From Pseudonocardia alni (GTDB taxonomy: Bacteria > Actinomycetota > Actinomycetes > Mycobacteriales > Pseudonocardiaceae): a stretch of 64,000 bases of DNA. Below the pieces are notes generated by a model. It was not told the origin of the DNA. It searched no databases and saw only the letters and a program-made list of their open reading frames with translations. The translations under genes and the position numbers were made by a program. Below, piece after piece: positions 30,977-40,034 of the stretch (position 1 is the first letter of the stretch; the number at the start of each line of letters is the position of its first letter). Location of the stretch: NCBI RefSeq assembly GCF_002813375.1, contig NZ_PHUJ01000003.1, positions 1,612,001-1,676,000 on the forward strand. Direction: 5' to 3'.

Positions 30977-32751
30977 CCGCGGTGGCCGTCCCGGCGACGG
31001 TCCGGCCGCGGTGGTCCGGGCCGCGCGACGGCGCCGTCGTCGCGCTGTCGCGGGTGCTGGCCGGGGTCGCGGTGGTCGCCGGCGTCGGCATGCTGCCCTG
31101 GCTGTCGCAGCGCTCCCCCGAGCTCGCCGTGCTGCGGGCCCGCTCCGCCGAGCAGGAGGCGACGCCGGCGGCGCTGGCCTCGATCCGCGCGGAGCTCGGG
31201 CTCGACGCCGGGCCGTGGGTGGTCGTCGGACGCTGGCTGTCCGGTGTCGCGACCGGGGACCTGGGCACCTCGTGGGCCTCCGGTGCGCCGGTGCTCGGGT
31301 CGGTGCTGTCCGGGCTCGGGGTGTCGCTGACCCTGGTGGGCTTCGCGCTCGTCGTCGCCGCGCTGGTGGCGGCGGTGCTGGTCGTCCCGGCCCTGCGGCG
31401 CGGTGTGCGCGGCGCGCGGGCCGGGACGGCGGGGGGCTCGGGCGCGGCCGGCGCCGCGCTGACGGCACTGCCGGAGTTCCTGCTCGCGACGTTCCTGCTG
31501 GTGGTCGTCGCGGTCTGGCTCGGCTGGCTGCCGCCCTACGGCTGGGCCGGCCCGCGGTACGCGGTCCAGCCCGCGCTGGCACTGGGACTGCCCGCCGGCG
31601 GCCTGGTCGGACGCCTGCTCGCCGAGTCCGTCGCGTCCGCGGCGACCGAACCGTGGGTCGGCACCTGGCAGACCGCCGGGCTGCCGCGCCGGCGGACCGC
31701 CGCAGCGGTGCTGCGCCGCGCGACCGCGCCGGTGCTGCCCCAGATCGGGCTGGTGCTGGTCGGGCTCACCGGCGGGGCCGTCGCCGTCGAGCAGGTCTTC
31801 GCCGTGCCCGGGCTCGGGCGCACGACCCTCGGCGCCGCGGCCGGCCTGGACCTGCCGCTGCTGCAGGGCGGGGTGCTGGCCCTGCTCGCCGTCGCCGTGC
31901 TCGCCGGCGCGGGGGCGGGGGCCGCCCGCCGGGCGGTGCTCGGCCGGGCCGCCCGCACCGGCGACGTGCCCGTCCCCACCGCGGTGACGGCGGTGCGCCG
32001 GTCCCGCTGGGTCGTGCCCGGGGTCGCGGGCGGGGTGCTCGCGCTCGTCGTGCTCGCCGGGCTGCCGCGCGACCCGTTCACCTCCGCCCACCCGCGGCTG
32101 GCGTCGCCCTCGCCGGCCCTGCCGCTCGGCAGCGACGCCGTCGGGCGCGACCTGCTCGCCCGGGTCGCCCACGGGGCGCTGCTCACCACCGGGACCGCGC
32201 TGCTGGTCGTGCTGGTGGCGCTGGTCGTCGGCGTGCTGATCGGGCTGGCGCCACGGATCGCGACCGGGTTCGCCGAGGTCGCGAACGCGGCGCCGCCGGT
32301 GCTCGCCGGTCTGGTCGTCGCCGCGGTGCTCGGCCCGTCGGCCGTCGGTGCCGCGGTCGGCGTCGCCCTGGTGAGCTGGGCGCCGCTGGCCGCGCACACG
32401 GCGTCGCTGGTGGCCGAGATCCGGGCGCAGCCGCACGTGCGGGTGCTGCCCGTGCTGGGCGTCGGGCCCGCCCGCGCGCTCGGGGCGCACGTGCTGCCCG
32501 CCGCGGCCGGCCCGCTGGTGCGGCACGCGGTGCTGCGGCTGCCGGGCACCGCGCTCGCGCTGGCCTCGCTCGGGTTCCTCGGCCTCGGCCCGCAGCCGCC
32601 GAGCCCGGAGTGGGGACGGCTGCTGGCCGACGGCATGCCCTACGTCGAGCGCGCCCCCTGGGCCGTGCTGGCACCGGCCGGGATGCTCGTGCTCGTCGCG
32701 GTACTGGCGGTGTCGCTCGCGGCCACCGGGCGGCGGCCGCGAGCGCGCTGA
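30973..32751 (+). CDS. ABC transporter permease, two fused permease domains (DppB-DppC type)
   Basis: 592 aa. The first half (about 1-330) resembles DppB: after an N-terminal membrane helix and a periplasmic part with LGTSWASGAPV, the coupling region reads PWVGTWQTAGLPRRRTAAAVL and is followed by VAVEQVFAVPGLGRTTL. The second half (about 340-590) resembles DppC, with LGSDAVGRDLLARVAHGA, a coupling region near VRVLPVLGVGPARALGAHVLP, and SLGFLGLGPQPPSPEWGRLL. Normally these are two genes. Together with the fused ATPase it makes a complete importer from three genes. Confidence 0.92.
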   Translation: MTAVAVPATVRPRWSGPRDGAVVALSRVLAGVAVVAGVGMLPWLSQRSPELAVLRARSAEQEATPAALASIRAELGLDAGPWVVVGRWLSGVATGDLGTSWASGAPVLGSVLSGLGVSLTLVGFALVVAALVAAVLVVPALRRGVRGARAGTAGGSGAAGAALTALPEFLLATFLLVVVAVWLGWLPPYGWAGPRYAVQPALALGLPAGGLVGRLLAESVASAATEPWVGTWQTAGLPRRRTAAAVLRRATAPVLPQIGLVLVGLTGGAVAVEQVFAVPGLGRTTLGAAAGLDLPLLQGGVLALLAVAVLAGAGAGAARRAVLGRAARTGDVPVPTAVTAVRRSRWVVPGVAGGVLALVVLAGLPRDPFTSAHPRLASPSPALPLGSDAVGRDLLARVAHGALLTTGTALLVVLVALVVGVLIGLAPRIATGFAEVANAAPPVLAGLVVAAVLGPSAVGAAVGVALVSWAPLAAHTASLVAEIRAQPHVRVLPVLGVGPARALGAHVLPAAAGPLVRHAVLRLPGTALALASLGFLGLGPQPPSPEWGRLLADGMPYVERAPWAVLAPAGMLVLVAVLAVSLAATGRRPRAR

Positions 32752-32752
32752 G

Positions 32753-33901
32753 TCAGGCCGCCCGGGCCGCCGCCGGGCGGCGCCGCAGCCCGCGGCGCTC
32801 CCGGCGGTGCTCGGACTCGCGGATCCCGCGCGCGGGCAGCGACAGCCGCCAGATCGACCGCGTGGCCTGCCAGAACTGCCGCGGGAACGGGCCCGTGGTG
32901 TAGGGCAGGTCGTACTTCTCGCACAGCGCCCGGACCTTCACCGCGATCTCCGGGTACCGGTTCGACGGCAGGTCGGGGAACAGGTGGTGCTCGATCTGGT
33001 AGCCGAGGCTGCCGGACATGACGTGCATCAGGCGGTTGCCGGTGAAGTTGGCCGAGCCGAGCAGCTGACGCAGGTACCACTCGCCGCGCGTCTCCCCCTC
33101 CAGCTCCTCCTCGGTGAAGACCTCGGCGCCGTCGGGGAAGTGCCCGCAGAAGATGATCGCGTAGGACCAGATGTTGCGGACGACGTTCGCGGTGGCGTTC
33201 GCGGTCAACGTCGAGACCGCGGCGGGGCCGGTGAGCAGCGGGAACAGCAGGAAGTCCTTGCGCATCTGCCGGGCGTGCTTGCGGCCGACGTCGAGCAGCT
33301 TGCGGCGGAACTCCTCGGGGTCCTCCAGCTGCATCTTCAGCAGGCCGTCGACGTCGAGGTCGTGCAGCGACACACCGTGCTCGAACAACAGCATCAGCAG
33401 GACGTTCCAGAACGGCTGCCCCAGGTAGGCGGGGTGCCAGGGCTGGTCGGCGCGGACCCGGAGGATCTCGTAGCCGACGTCCTTGTCCTTGCCGATCACG
33501 TTCGTGTACGTGTGGTGCAGGTAGTTGTGCGAGTGCCGCCACTGCTCGGCGGGGCACACGTTGTCCCACTCCCACGTCGACGAGTGGATCTCCGGGTCGT
33601 TCATCCAGTCCCACTGGCCGTGCATGACGTTGTGCCCGATCTCCATGTTCTCCAGGATCTTCGCGACCGAGAGCATGGCGGTGCCGGCGAGCCAGAGCGG
33701 CGGGATCCGGCTGCCGAACAGCGTGACCCGCGCGGCGACGTTCAGCCGCCGCTGCCAGGTGATCATCGTGCGGATGTAGTCGGCGTCGTACTGGCCGCGA
33801 CGCTCCTCGACGTCGGCGCGGATCGCGTCGAGCTCGTGCCCGATCGCCTCCACGTCGGCCTCGGTGAGGTGGGCGAACTCCTTGACGTCGGAGATGGCCA
33901 C
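32753..33901 (-). CDS. Membrane fatty acid desaturase (DesA3-like)
   Basis: 382 aa. The three histidine boxes that hold the di-iron centre are present: GHNVMHGQWD near residue 90, HSHNYLHHTYTN near 125 and QIEHHLFPDLP near 310. Hydrophobic segments flank them. The length and boxes match the actinobacterial stearoyl-CoA delta-9 desaturase DesA3. Electrons should come from the 2Fe-2S flavoprotein encoded 39 bp upstream on the same strand, the same pairing as Rv3229c and Rv3230c in Mycobacterium tuberculosis. Its stop lies 1 bp from the stop of the convergent ABC permease. Confidence 0.93.
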   Translation of the reverse strand: MAISDVKEFAHLTEADVEAIGHELDAIRADVEERRGQYDADYIRTMITWQRRLNVAARVTLFGSRIPPLWLAGTAMLSVAKILENMEIGHNVMHGQWDWMNDPEIHSSTWEWDNVCPAEQWRHSHNYLHHTYTNVIGKDKDVGYEILRVRADQPWHPAYLGQPFWNVLLMLLFEHGVSLHDLDVDGLLKMQLEDPEEFRRKLLDVGRKHARQMRKDFLLFPLLTGPAAVSTLTANATANVVRNIWSYAIIFCGHFPDGAEVFTEEELEGETRGEWYLRQLLGSANFTGNRLMHVMSGSLGYQIEHHLFPDLPSNRYPEIAVKVRALCEKYDLPYTTGPFPRQFWQATRSIWRLSLPARGIRESEHRRERRGLRRRPAAARAA

Positions 33902-33940
33902 GACGTTCCTCCTGGGTGTGAGCGGTGTCGGGTCTCGGTG

Positions 33941-35065
33941 TCAGATCTCCAGGACGCAGTCACCGGCGGCGGCGGTGATGCAGGTCTGGATCCTCTCGGC
34001 GGGGGTGTCGGGGTCGCCGCGGCGTTCGGTGCCGTCGCGCAGGTCGCGCACCGAGCCCGACCGCAGGCCGACGGTGCAGGTGTGACAGATGCCCATCCGG
34101 CAGCCGTAGGGCAGGTCGAGGCCGGCCTGCTCCCCGGCGTCGAGCAGGGTGGTGGCGCCGTCGATGTCGACGGTGGTGTCGCCGTCGCCCGAGGAGGTGG
34201 CGGCGGAGCCGCGGCGGACGAAGGTGACCGTGCCGCCCTCCGCCTCTCCCCCGCGCAACGACGCGGAGAAGCGCTCGACGTGCAGCGCCGCGCCGCGGCC
34301 CGCGGACTCCCACAGGTCCTCGGCCTCGTCGAGCATCGCCTCCGGGCCGCACGCCCAGGTGCTGCGCTCGCGCCAGTCCGGGCAGTACTCCGCCAGCCCG
34401 TCGGGGGTGAGCCTGCCGTGCTCACCGGTGAGGTGCAGCTGCACCCGCAGCGACGGGTGCCGCGCGGACAGGGCGTCGAGCTCGTCGGCGAAGATGACGT
34501 CGCCGTCGCGCGGGGCCGAGTGCACGAGCACCACGTCGGTGACGGTGTCGCGACGGTCCAGGGTCCGCAGCATCGCCATGATCGGGGTGATCCCGCTGCC
34601 CGCGGTGAGGAACAGCAGCCGCTCCGGTGGCGGGTCGGGCAGCACGAACTCGCCCTGCGGCAGCGCCAGGCGCACCACCGTGCCGGGCCCGACGCCGTCG
34701 ACGAGATGGCGGGACAGGAACCCCTCCGGCATCGCCTTCACGGTGATCGAGATGTGCCTGCGGTCGCGGCGCGGCTCGGAGGTCAGCGAGTAGGAGCGCC
34801 AGTGGAAACGGCCCTCCACCTCGACGCCGATCCCGACGTACTGGCCGGGGCGGTGGTCGAACGACCACCCCAGGCCGGGCCGGATGACCAGTGTCGCGGC
34901 GTCGGCCGTCTCGGGCACGACCTTCACCACCCGCCCGCGCAGCTCCCGCACCGACCACAGCGGGTTGAGCAGCAGCAGGTAGTCGTCGGGCAGTAGTGGC
35001 GTGGTGAAACGGGCGGCCGCCTTGCGTACGCGGCGCAGCCCCCTCGGCAGTACGGCGTCGGTCAT
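33941..35065 (-). CDS. Ferredoxin reductase with C-terminal 2Fe-2S domain, desaturase partner
   Basis: 374 aa. FAD binding is shown by RSYSLTSEP near residue 90, and NAD(P)H binding by [20 protein letters not shown] near 150 and [16 protein letters not shown] near 240. The plant-type ferredoxin domain has cysteines in [13 protein letters not shown] near 325 and a fourth in [12 protein letters not shown] near 360. It is the Rv3230c-like electron donor for the DesA3-type desaturase downstream on the same strand, and both are probably one operon. Confidence 0.93.
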   Translation of the reverse strand: MTDAVLPRGLRRVRKAAARFTTPLLPDDYLLLLNPLWSVRELRGRVVKVVPETADAATLVIRPGLGWSFDHRPGQYVGIGVEVEGRFHWRSYSLTSEPRRDRRHISITVKAMPEGFLSRHLVDGVGPGTVVRLALPQGEFVLPDPPPERLLFLTAGSGITPIMAMLRTLDRRDTVTDVVLVHSAPRDGDVIFADELDALSARHPSLRVQLHLTGEHGRLTPDGLAEYCPDWRERSTWACGPEAMLDEAEDLWESAGRGAALHVERFSASLRGGEAEGGTVTFVRRGSAATSSGDGDTTVDIDGATTLLDAGEQAGLDLPYGCRMGICHTCTVGLRSGSVRDLRDGTERRGDPDTPAERIQTCITAAAGDCVLEI

Positions 35066-35187
35066 GACCCACCTCGTCGTCGCGGTCGGGGGCCATCGGA
35101 CCCGATCTCGGTGGCGACGGCAAGTTGGGACGGCGACACCCCCGTCACCAGTGACGACGGCGTCGGCCTCCGACCTGCGGGAACGTT

Positions 35188-35239
35188 ACATCGGTTTCTC
35201 CGTCAACGATGTCGAGATCGACTGTCTAGGATCGTCCGG
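35188..35239 (+). promoter_or_regulatory. MerR promoter with inverted repeat
   Basis: ACATCG-N13-CGATGT (35188-35212) is a 6-bp inverted repeat containing the half-site TCAACGAT (35203-35210). A TAGGAT -10 (35227-35232) sits exactly 7 nt before the GTG start. The half-site recurs in the operator before the monooxygenase gene at 36018-36037, suggesting autoregulation by the same regulator. Confidence 0.6.
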
Positions 35240-36025
35240 GTGGCGGACTTCCCGATCGAGGAGCTGGCCCGCCGGGCGGGGATGACCGTGCGGACGGTGC
35301 GGTCCTACATCACGCGCGGGTTGCTCCCGCCGGGCGAGCGGGCCGGCCGGGCCGCCCGCTACACCGACACCCACCTCGCCCGGCTGGACCTGGTCAACGG
35401 GCTGCGCCGGCGCGGCTTCTCCCTCGGGGCGATCGAGGTGCTCGTCACCCAGGACCCCGAACGGACCGCCGAGGAGGCGCTGCGGCTCTACCGCGGGATG
35501 CTCGCCCCGTGGCAGCCGGAGGAGCCCGTCGAGGTCGACGGGACGGAGCTGCCCACCCACCTCGGGCTCGACCCGGACGCGGTGTCGGCCGACGAGCTGG
35601 TCCGGCACCTGTGCGCGACGGGTGTCGTCGAGACCGCGGCGCACGGACGGCTGCGCATCCTGCGGCCCGACCTCGCCCGGGCCGCCGCGGAGGCCGTACG
35701 GCTGGGCATCCCGCCCGCCGCGCTGGTGGGGCTGCGCCGGCGCCTCGACGACCACACCGGCGCCGTCGCCGAGATGTTCGTCGAGCTGTTCGCCCGGCAG
35801 GTGTGGGACGACCACGTCGAGGCCGGGCTGCCCGCCGGCGACGCGCCCCGGATCCAGCAGACCGTCGAGCAGCTGCAGCCGGTCGCGACGCTGGCGCTGC
35901 TGTCGTCGTTCCGCTCGCGCATGCAGGACGCGATGGACGCCTTCATCACCCGGATCTCCGACGACATCTCCCCCGAGGCCGGACGCGCGATGGGGATCCG
36001 GACGACGGACCTGGACGATCGTTGA
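35240..36025 (+). CDS. MerR family transcriptional regulator
   Basis: 261 aa. The N-terminal MerR helix-turn-helix is IEELARRAGMTVRTVRSYITRGLLPPGERAGRAARYTDTHLARL (residues 4-50), followed by LRRRGFSLGAIEVL. A long C-terminal part (about 90-261) without metal-binding cysteines may bind an organic effector. The GTG at 35240 is chosen for the leaderless -10 spacing. It is divergent from the desaturase operon and 21 bp upstream of the monooxygenase gene. A shared TCAACGAT half-site favours itself and the aromatic genes as targets. Confidence 0.88.
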   Translation: MADFPIEELARRAGMTVRTVRSYITRGLLPPGERAGRAARYTDTHLARLDLVNGLRRRGFSLGAIEVLVTQDPERTAEEALRLYRGMLAPWQPEEPVEVDGTELPTHLGLDPDAVSADELVRHLCATGVVETAAHGRLRILRPDLARAAAEAVRLGIPPAALVGLRRRLDDHTGAVAEMFVELFARQVWDDHVEAGLPAGDAPRIQQTVEQLQPVATLALLSSFRSRMQDAMDAFITRISDDISPEAGRAMGIRTTDLDDR

Positions 36026-36037
36026 CTCTTCAACGAT
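36018..36037 (+). promoter_or_regulatory. Palindromic operator before the aromatic monooxygenase
   Basis: ATCGTTGA-CTCT-TCAACGAT is a perfect 8-bp inverted repeat of 20 bp. It overlaps the last codons of the MerR gene and lies 9 bp before the GTG of the monooxygenase gene, over its probable promoter. Confidence 0.7.
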
Positions 36038-36046
36038 GATGCGCCG

Positions 36047-37810
36047 GTGAGCACCGTGACGACGGACGTCCTCGTGATCGGCAGCGGGCCTGCGGGCTCC
36101 TCGGCCGCCCTGTTCCTCGCCGGTCTCGGCGTGGACCACCTCGTGATCACCAAGTACCGGTGGACCGCCGACACCCCGCGGGCGCACATCACCAACCAGC
36201 GCACCGTCGAGATCCTGCGCGACCAGGGGGTGGAGGCCGACGTCGTCGCCGAGGGGACGCCGTCGCACCTCATGGGCGAGACGGTGTTCTGCACCGCGCT
36301 CGCCGGCGACGAACTCGGCCGGGTCCGGACCTGGGGCACCCACCCCGCGCGGCGCGCCGACTACACCCTGGCCAGCCCGTCGTCGCACTGCGACCTGCCC
36401 CAGAACATCCTCGAGCCGATCCTGGTGGGCCGGGCCGCCGAGCGCGGCAGCCGGGTCCGCTTCGACACCGAGTACAGCCACCACGTCCAGGACGACGACG
36501 GCGTCACCGTCACCGCGCGCGACCGGCTCACCGGGGCGGAGCTGACGATCCGGGCCCGCTACGTGATCGGCGCCGACGGTGGGCGCAGCGCCGTCGCCCG
36601 GGACGCGGGCCTGCCCTTCGACGGCCGCGGCGAGCTCGCGGGCAGCATGAACATCGTCTTCGACGCCGACCTCACCGCGCTGGTCGAGCACCGGCCGAGT
36701 GTCCTGTACTGGGTGTTGCAGCCCGGTGCGGACGTCGGCGGCATCGGGATGGGCGTGCTGCGCATGGTGCGGCCGTGGACCCGCTGGATGGCGATCTGGG
36801 GCTACGACCTCGCCGGTCCCCCGCCGGAGCTCGACGACGCCGCGGCGACGGCGATCGTCCACGACCTGATCGGTGACGACTCCGTGCCGGTGACGATCCG
36901 TTCGACCTCGGTGTGGACGGTCAACGAGCAGTGGGCCACCCGCTACCGGTCGGGCCGGGTGTTCTGCGCCGGTGACGCCGTGCACCGCCACCCGCCGTCG
37001 AACGGGCTGGGCTCCAACACCTCGATCCAGGACTCCTACAACCTGTGCTGGAAGCTCGCGATGGTGCTGCGCGGCACCGCCGGGCCGGGGCTGCTGGACT
37101 CCTACGACGCCGAGCGCGCCCCCGTCGGCGAGCAGATCGTGCGTCGCGCCAACCGCTCGGTGGAGGAGTTCGGCCCGATCTTCACCGCGCTCGGGCTCAC
37201 CCCGGGCGCCGATCCCGAGGCCATGCGCGCCTCGATGGCGGCCCGCGCCGACGACTCCCCCACCGGGGCCCGGCGGCGCGGCGAGCTGCGGGCGGCGCTG
37301 GAGGCCAAGGACTACGAGTTCAACGCGCACGGCGTCGAGATGGGCCAGGCCTACACCGGCCCCGGCGTCGTCGCCGACGGCACGCCCGAGCCGCCGCCCG
37401 AGCGCGACCCGGAGCTGTTCTACCGGCCGACCACCCGGCCCGGGCACCGGCTGCCGCACTGCTGGCTGGGCCGCGACGGGCACCGGGTCTCCACCCACGA
37501 CATCACCGGCAAGGGCCGGTTCGCCCTGCTCACCGGCATCGCGGGCGGCGCCTGGGCCACGGCCGCGGAGACCGTCGCCGCCGAGCTCGGGATCGACCTG
37601 GCCGCGCACGTGGTCGGCCCCGGCCGCGAGCACACCGACCTCTACGACGACTGGGCCCGGCTGCGCGAGGTCGGCGAGGACGGCTGCGTCCTCGTCCGCC
37701 CGGACGCCCACGTCGCCTGGCGCAGCGACGCGCTCGTCGCCGACCCGGCGGCCGCGCTGCGCGAGGTGCTGGGGAACATCCTGGACCGGACCCCGGAGGT
37801 GACCGCATGA
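36047..37810 (+). CDS. FAD-dependent aromatic monooxygenase (TfdB/phenol hydroxylase type)
   Basis: 587 aa, class A flavoprotein hydroxylase. Motifs are GSGPAGSSAALFLAGLG (residues 12-28, FAD Rossmann), YVIGADGGRSAVARDAGL near 175 (the DG fingerprint) and RVFCAGDAVHRHPPSNGLGSNTSIQDSYNLCWKLA near 305 (GD motif). The extra C-terminal thioredoxin-like region (about 420-587) is typical of 2,4-dichlorophenol and phenol 2-monooxygenases. The next gene handles hydroxyquinol, so resorcinol or a hydroxylated/chlorinated phenol is the likely substrate (inference). Its stop overlaps the next start (ATGA). Confidence 0.92.
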   Translation: MSTVTTDVLVIGSGPAGSSAALFLAGLGVDHLVITKYRWTADTPRAHITNQRTVEILRDQGVEADVVAEGTPSHLMGETVFCTALAGDELGRVRTWGTHPARRADYTLASPSSHCDLPQNILEPILVGRAAERGSRVRFDTEYSHHVQDDDGVTVTARDRLTGAELTIRARYVIGADGGRSAVARDAGLPFDGRGELAGSMNIVFDADLTALVEHRPSVLYWVLQPGADVGGIGMGVLRMVRPWTRWMAIWGYDLAGPPPELDDAAATAIVHDLIGDDSVPVTIRSTSVWTVNEQWATRYRSGRVFCAGDAVHRHPPSNGLGSNTSIQDSYNLCWKLAMVLRGTAGPGLLDSYDAERAPVGEQIVRRANRSVEEFGPIFTALGLTPGADPEAMRASMAARADDSPTGARRRGELRAALEAKDYEFNAHGVEMGQAYTGPGVVADGTPEPPPERDPELFYRPTTRPGHRLPHCWLGRDGHRVSTHDITGKGRFALLTGIAGGAWATAAETVAAELGIDLAAHVVGPGREHTDLYDDWARLREVGEDGCVLVRPDAHVAWRSDALVADPAAALREVLGNILDRTPEVTA

Positions 37811-39693
37811 CCGGCTTCGTCCACGACCCCTCCCCCGCGCGGGTGGTGTTCGGCCCCGGCACGATCGACGACCTCGCCGCGGAGGTGACGCGGCTCGGCC
37901 GGTCGCGGGTGTTCCTCGTCGGCGGCCGCCACCCCGCGGGCGCGGCGGACCGGGCGCGGGCCGCGCTCGGGTCGTTGCTCGCCGGGCGGTTCGACCGGGC
38001 CGCCGTGCACACCCCGGTGACGGTGACCGACGAGGCGCTGGCGGCGTTCACCGCGGCCGGGGCGGACTGCGTCGTCGCGATCGGGGGCGGCTCGCAGATC
38101 GGGCTGTCCAAGGCGCTCGCGGTGCGGACCGGTGCGGACCAGGTCGTCGTCCCCACGACGTACTCGGGCTCGGAGTGCACCGCGGTGCTCGGCGAGCTGG
38201 GGGTGGACACGCCGGGGGTGAAGACCACCCGGACCGACCCGGCGATCCGGCCGGAGACCGTCGTCTACGACACGACGCTCGTCGCCGACCTGCCGTCGCA
38301 GGTGGGGGTGCCGAGCGCGGTGAACGCGCTGGCACACGCCGTCGAGGCGCTGTGGAGCACCGACCGCGACCCGCTGACCGAGGCCGCCGCGCTGGAGTCG
38401 GTGCGGCTGCTCACCGCGGGGCTGCGCGACGGCGAACCCGACGCGCTGCTCCGCGGGGCGTGGCTGGCCGGGACCTGCCTGGACCGGGCGGGGATGGCGC
38501 TGCAGCACAAGCTCGCCCACACCGTCGGCGGCTCCCTGGACCTGCCGCACGCCCCGACCCACGCGGTACTGCTGCCGCACGTGATCGCCCACAACGCCGC
38601 GGCCGCACCGCGGATCGCCGAGGCGCTCGGACCGGACCCGGCCGGGACGGTGTTCGACCTGCTCGTCGCCGCGGGCGGGCCGACGTCACTGGCCGGGCTG
38701 GGCGTCGACGAGGCCGACCTGGACCGGCTCGCCGAGCAGGCCGTCGCCCGGCCGTACCCGAACCCGGTGCCGGTCACCCGCGACGGTGTGCGCGCCCTGC
38801 TCGGGCGGGCCTGGGCCGGGGAGCGGCCGGGCGACCCGGTGCGCGCCACCCTGGACACGCTGACCGCGCAGGTCACCGCGTCGTTCGGCGGGTCCGACGA
38901 GCGGCTCCGCACCCTGCTGGCCGCGCTCGCGGCCACCCTGCACGGCTACGCGCGCGAGCACGACCTGACCCAGGACGAGTGGCAGGCCGCGATCGACTTC
39001 CTCACCCGGACCGGGCACCTCACCGACGAGCGGCGCCAGGAGTTCGTGCTGCTCTCGGACACCCTCGGGCTGTCCAGTGTGGTGGACGTGCTGACCAACT
39101 CCCGCACCCCGGACACCACGTCCTCGGCCGTGCTCGGGCCGTTCTACACCGACGGCCCGCCGGAGCTGGACCAGGGGACCGACGTCTCCGCGGGGAAGAA
39201 GGGCACCCCGCTGTGGGTGGACGTGGTCGTCACCGACACCGGTGACGAGCCGGTCGCCGGGGCGGTCGTCGACATCTGGCAGTCCGACGAGGACGGCTTC
39301 TACGACCTGCAGCTGCTCGAGACCGAGGGCCCCGTCCTGCGCGGCCGGTTCCGTACCGACGACGCCGGCCGGCTGCGGTTCCGCTCGATCCTGCCCGCCG
39401 CCTACCCGATCCCGGCCGACGGACCGGTCGGGGAGATGCTGCACGCCACCGGACGGCACCCCTTCCGGGCGCCGCACCTGCACTTCCTCATCCAGGCGCC
39501 GGGGCACCGGCAGCTGATCACGCAGCTGTTCGTCGCCGGTGGGGAGCACCTCGACTCGGACACGGTGTTCGGTGTGAAGGAGGACCTGGTCGTGGACTTC
39601 GCCCCGCGCAGCGGCCCGATGCCCGACGGCGTCGAGCCCGACGGGGAGTGGCGGCTGCTGGAGTTCACGTTCCGGATCGCCCGCGACCGCTGA
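37807..39693 (+). CDS. Fused maleylacetate reductase - hydroxyquinol 1,2-dioxygenase
   Basis: 628 aa. Residues 1 to about 350 are an iron-type alcohol dehydrogenase fold of the maleylacetate reductase kind: FGPGTIDDLAAEV, AIGGGSQIGLSKALA, PTTYSGSECTAVLG, and the His-rich HAVEALW and LQHKLAHTVGG. Residues from about 355 to 628 are an intradiol dioxygenase: an N-terminal helical region (LTRTGHLTDERRQEFVLLSDTLGLSSVVD), then Fe(III) ligands in GPFYTDGPP, AAYPIPADGP and FRAPHLHFLIQAPGH (two Tyr, two His). The dioxygenase opens hydroxyquinol to maleylacetate and the reductase converts it to 3-oxoadipate, so one chain carries two consecutive steps. The gene overlaps the hydroxylase gene. Confidence 0.93.
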   Translation: MTGFVHDPSPARVVFGPGTIDDLAAEVTRLGRSRVFLVGGRHPAGAADRARAALGSLLAGRFDRAAVHTPVTVTDEALAAFTAAGADCVVAIGGGSQIGLSKALAVRTGADQVVVPTTYSGSECTAVLGELGVDTPGVKTTRTDPAIRPETVVYDTTLVADLPSQVGVPSAVNALAHAVEALWSTDRDPLTEAAALESVRLLTAGLRDGEPDALLRGAWLAGTCLDRAGMALQHKLAHTVGGSLDLPHAPTHAVLLPHVIAHNAAAAPRIAEALGPDPAGTVFDLLVAAGGPTSLAGLGVDEADLDRLAEQAVARPYPNPVPVTRDGVRALLGRAWAGERPGDPVRATLDTLTAQVTASFGGSDERLRTLLAALAATLHGYAREHDLTQDEWQAAIDFLTRTGHLTDERRQEFVLLSDTLGLSSVVDVLTNSRTPDTTSSAVLGPFYTDGPPELDQGTDVSAGKKGTPLWVDVVVTDTGDEPVAGAVVDIWQSDEDGFYDLQLLETEGPVLRGRFRTDDAGRLRFRSILPAAYPIPADGPVGEMLHATGRHPFRAPHLHFLIQAPGHRQLITQLFVAGGEHLDSDTVFGVKEDLVVDFAPRSGPMPDGVEPDGEWRLLEFTFRIARDR

Positions 39694-39755
39694 TTCCTGC
39701 CCGATTCCGGGCAGATTCCTGGTCCTCCGCCCCATGGCCGGTCAGGATCGGCGGC

Positions 39756-40013
39756 GTGGATCCGGATCTCGTGCGGCACGTGGCCGCCACCACCGGGCTC
39801 GCCGAGCCGGTGGCGGCCCGCGTGGTCGCCGACGTCGTCGCCTACTTCGGCGAGACCACCGAGGAGTTCGTCCGCCGCCGGCACCGCGAGCTGCAGGCCC
39901 GCGACCGGCGCAACGACGAGATCTGGCCGCGGATCGCGGCCGAGCTCGCCGCGCGGGTGGTCGGCCCTGGTGACGTCTCCCAGCGGCGGCTGCGCCGGAT
40001 CGTCTACGGCTGA
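39756..40013 (+). CDS. Small conserved-looking protein, function unknown
   Basis: 85 aa. The GTG at 39756 has CAGGAT 7 nt upstream, the leaderless pattern seen elsewhere here. The product is helical: VDPDLVRHVAATTGLAEPVA resembles a DNA-bending or helix-turn-helix segment, followed by a charged helix (EEFVRRRHRELQARDRRNDEIWPRIAAELA). It ends 21 bp before glmS. Possibly a small DNA-binding protein; not assigned. Confidence 0.65.
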   Translation: MDPDLVRHVAATTGLAEPVAARVVADVVAYFGETTEEFVRRRHRELQARDRRNDEIWPRIAAELAARVVGPGDVSQRRLRRIVYG

Positions 40014-40034
40014 GCGGACGACGGGGGAACGTGC

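Noticed and set aside
32640..33614. A 324-codon minus frame overlapping the desaturase in another frame
   Set aside because: Arg/Pro-rich; the desaturase frame has all three histidine boxes.
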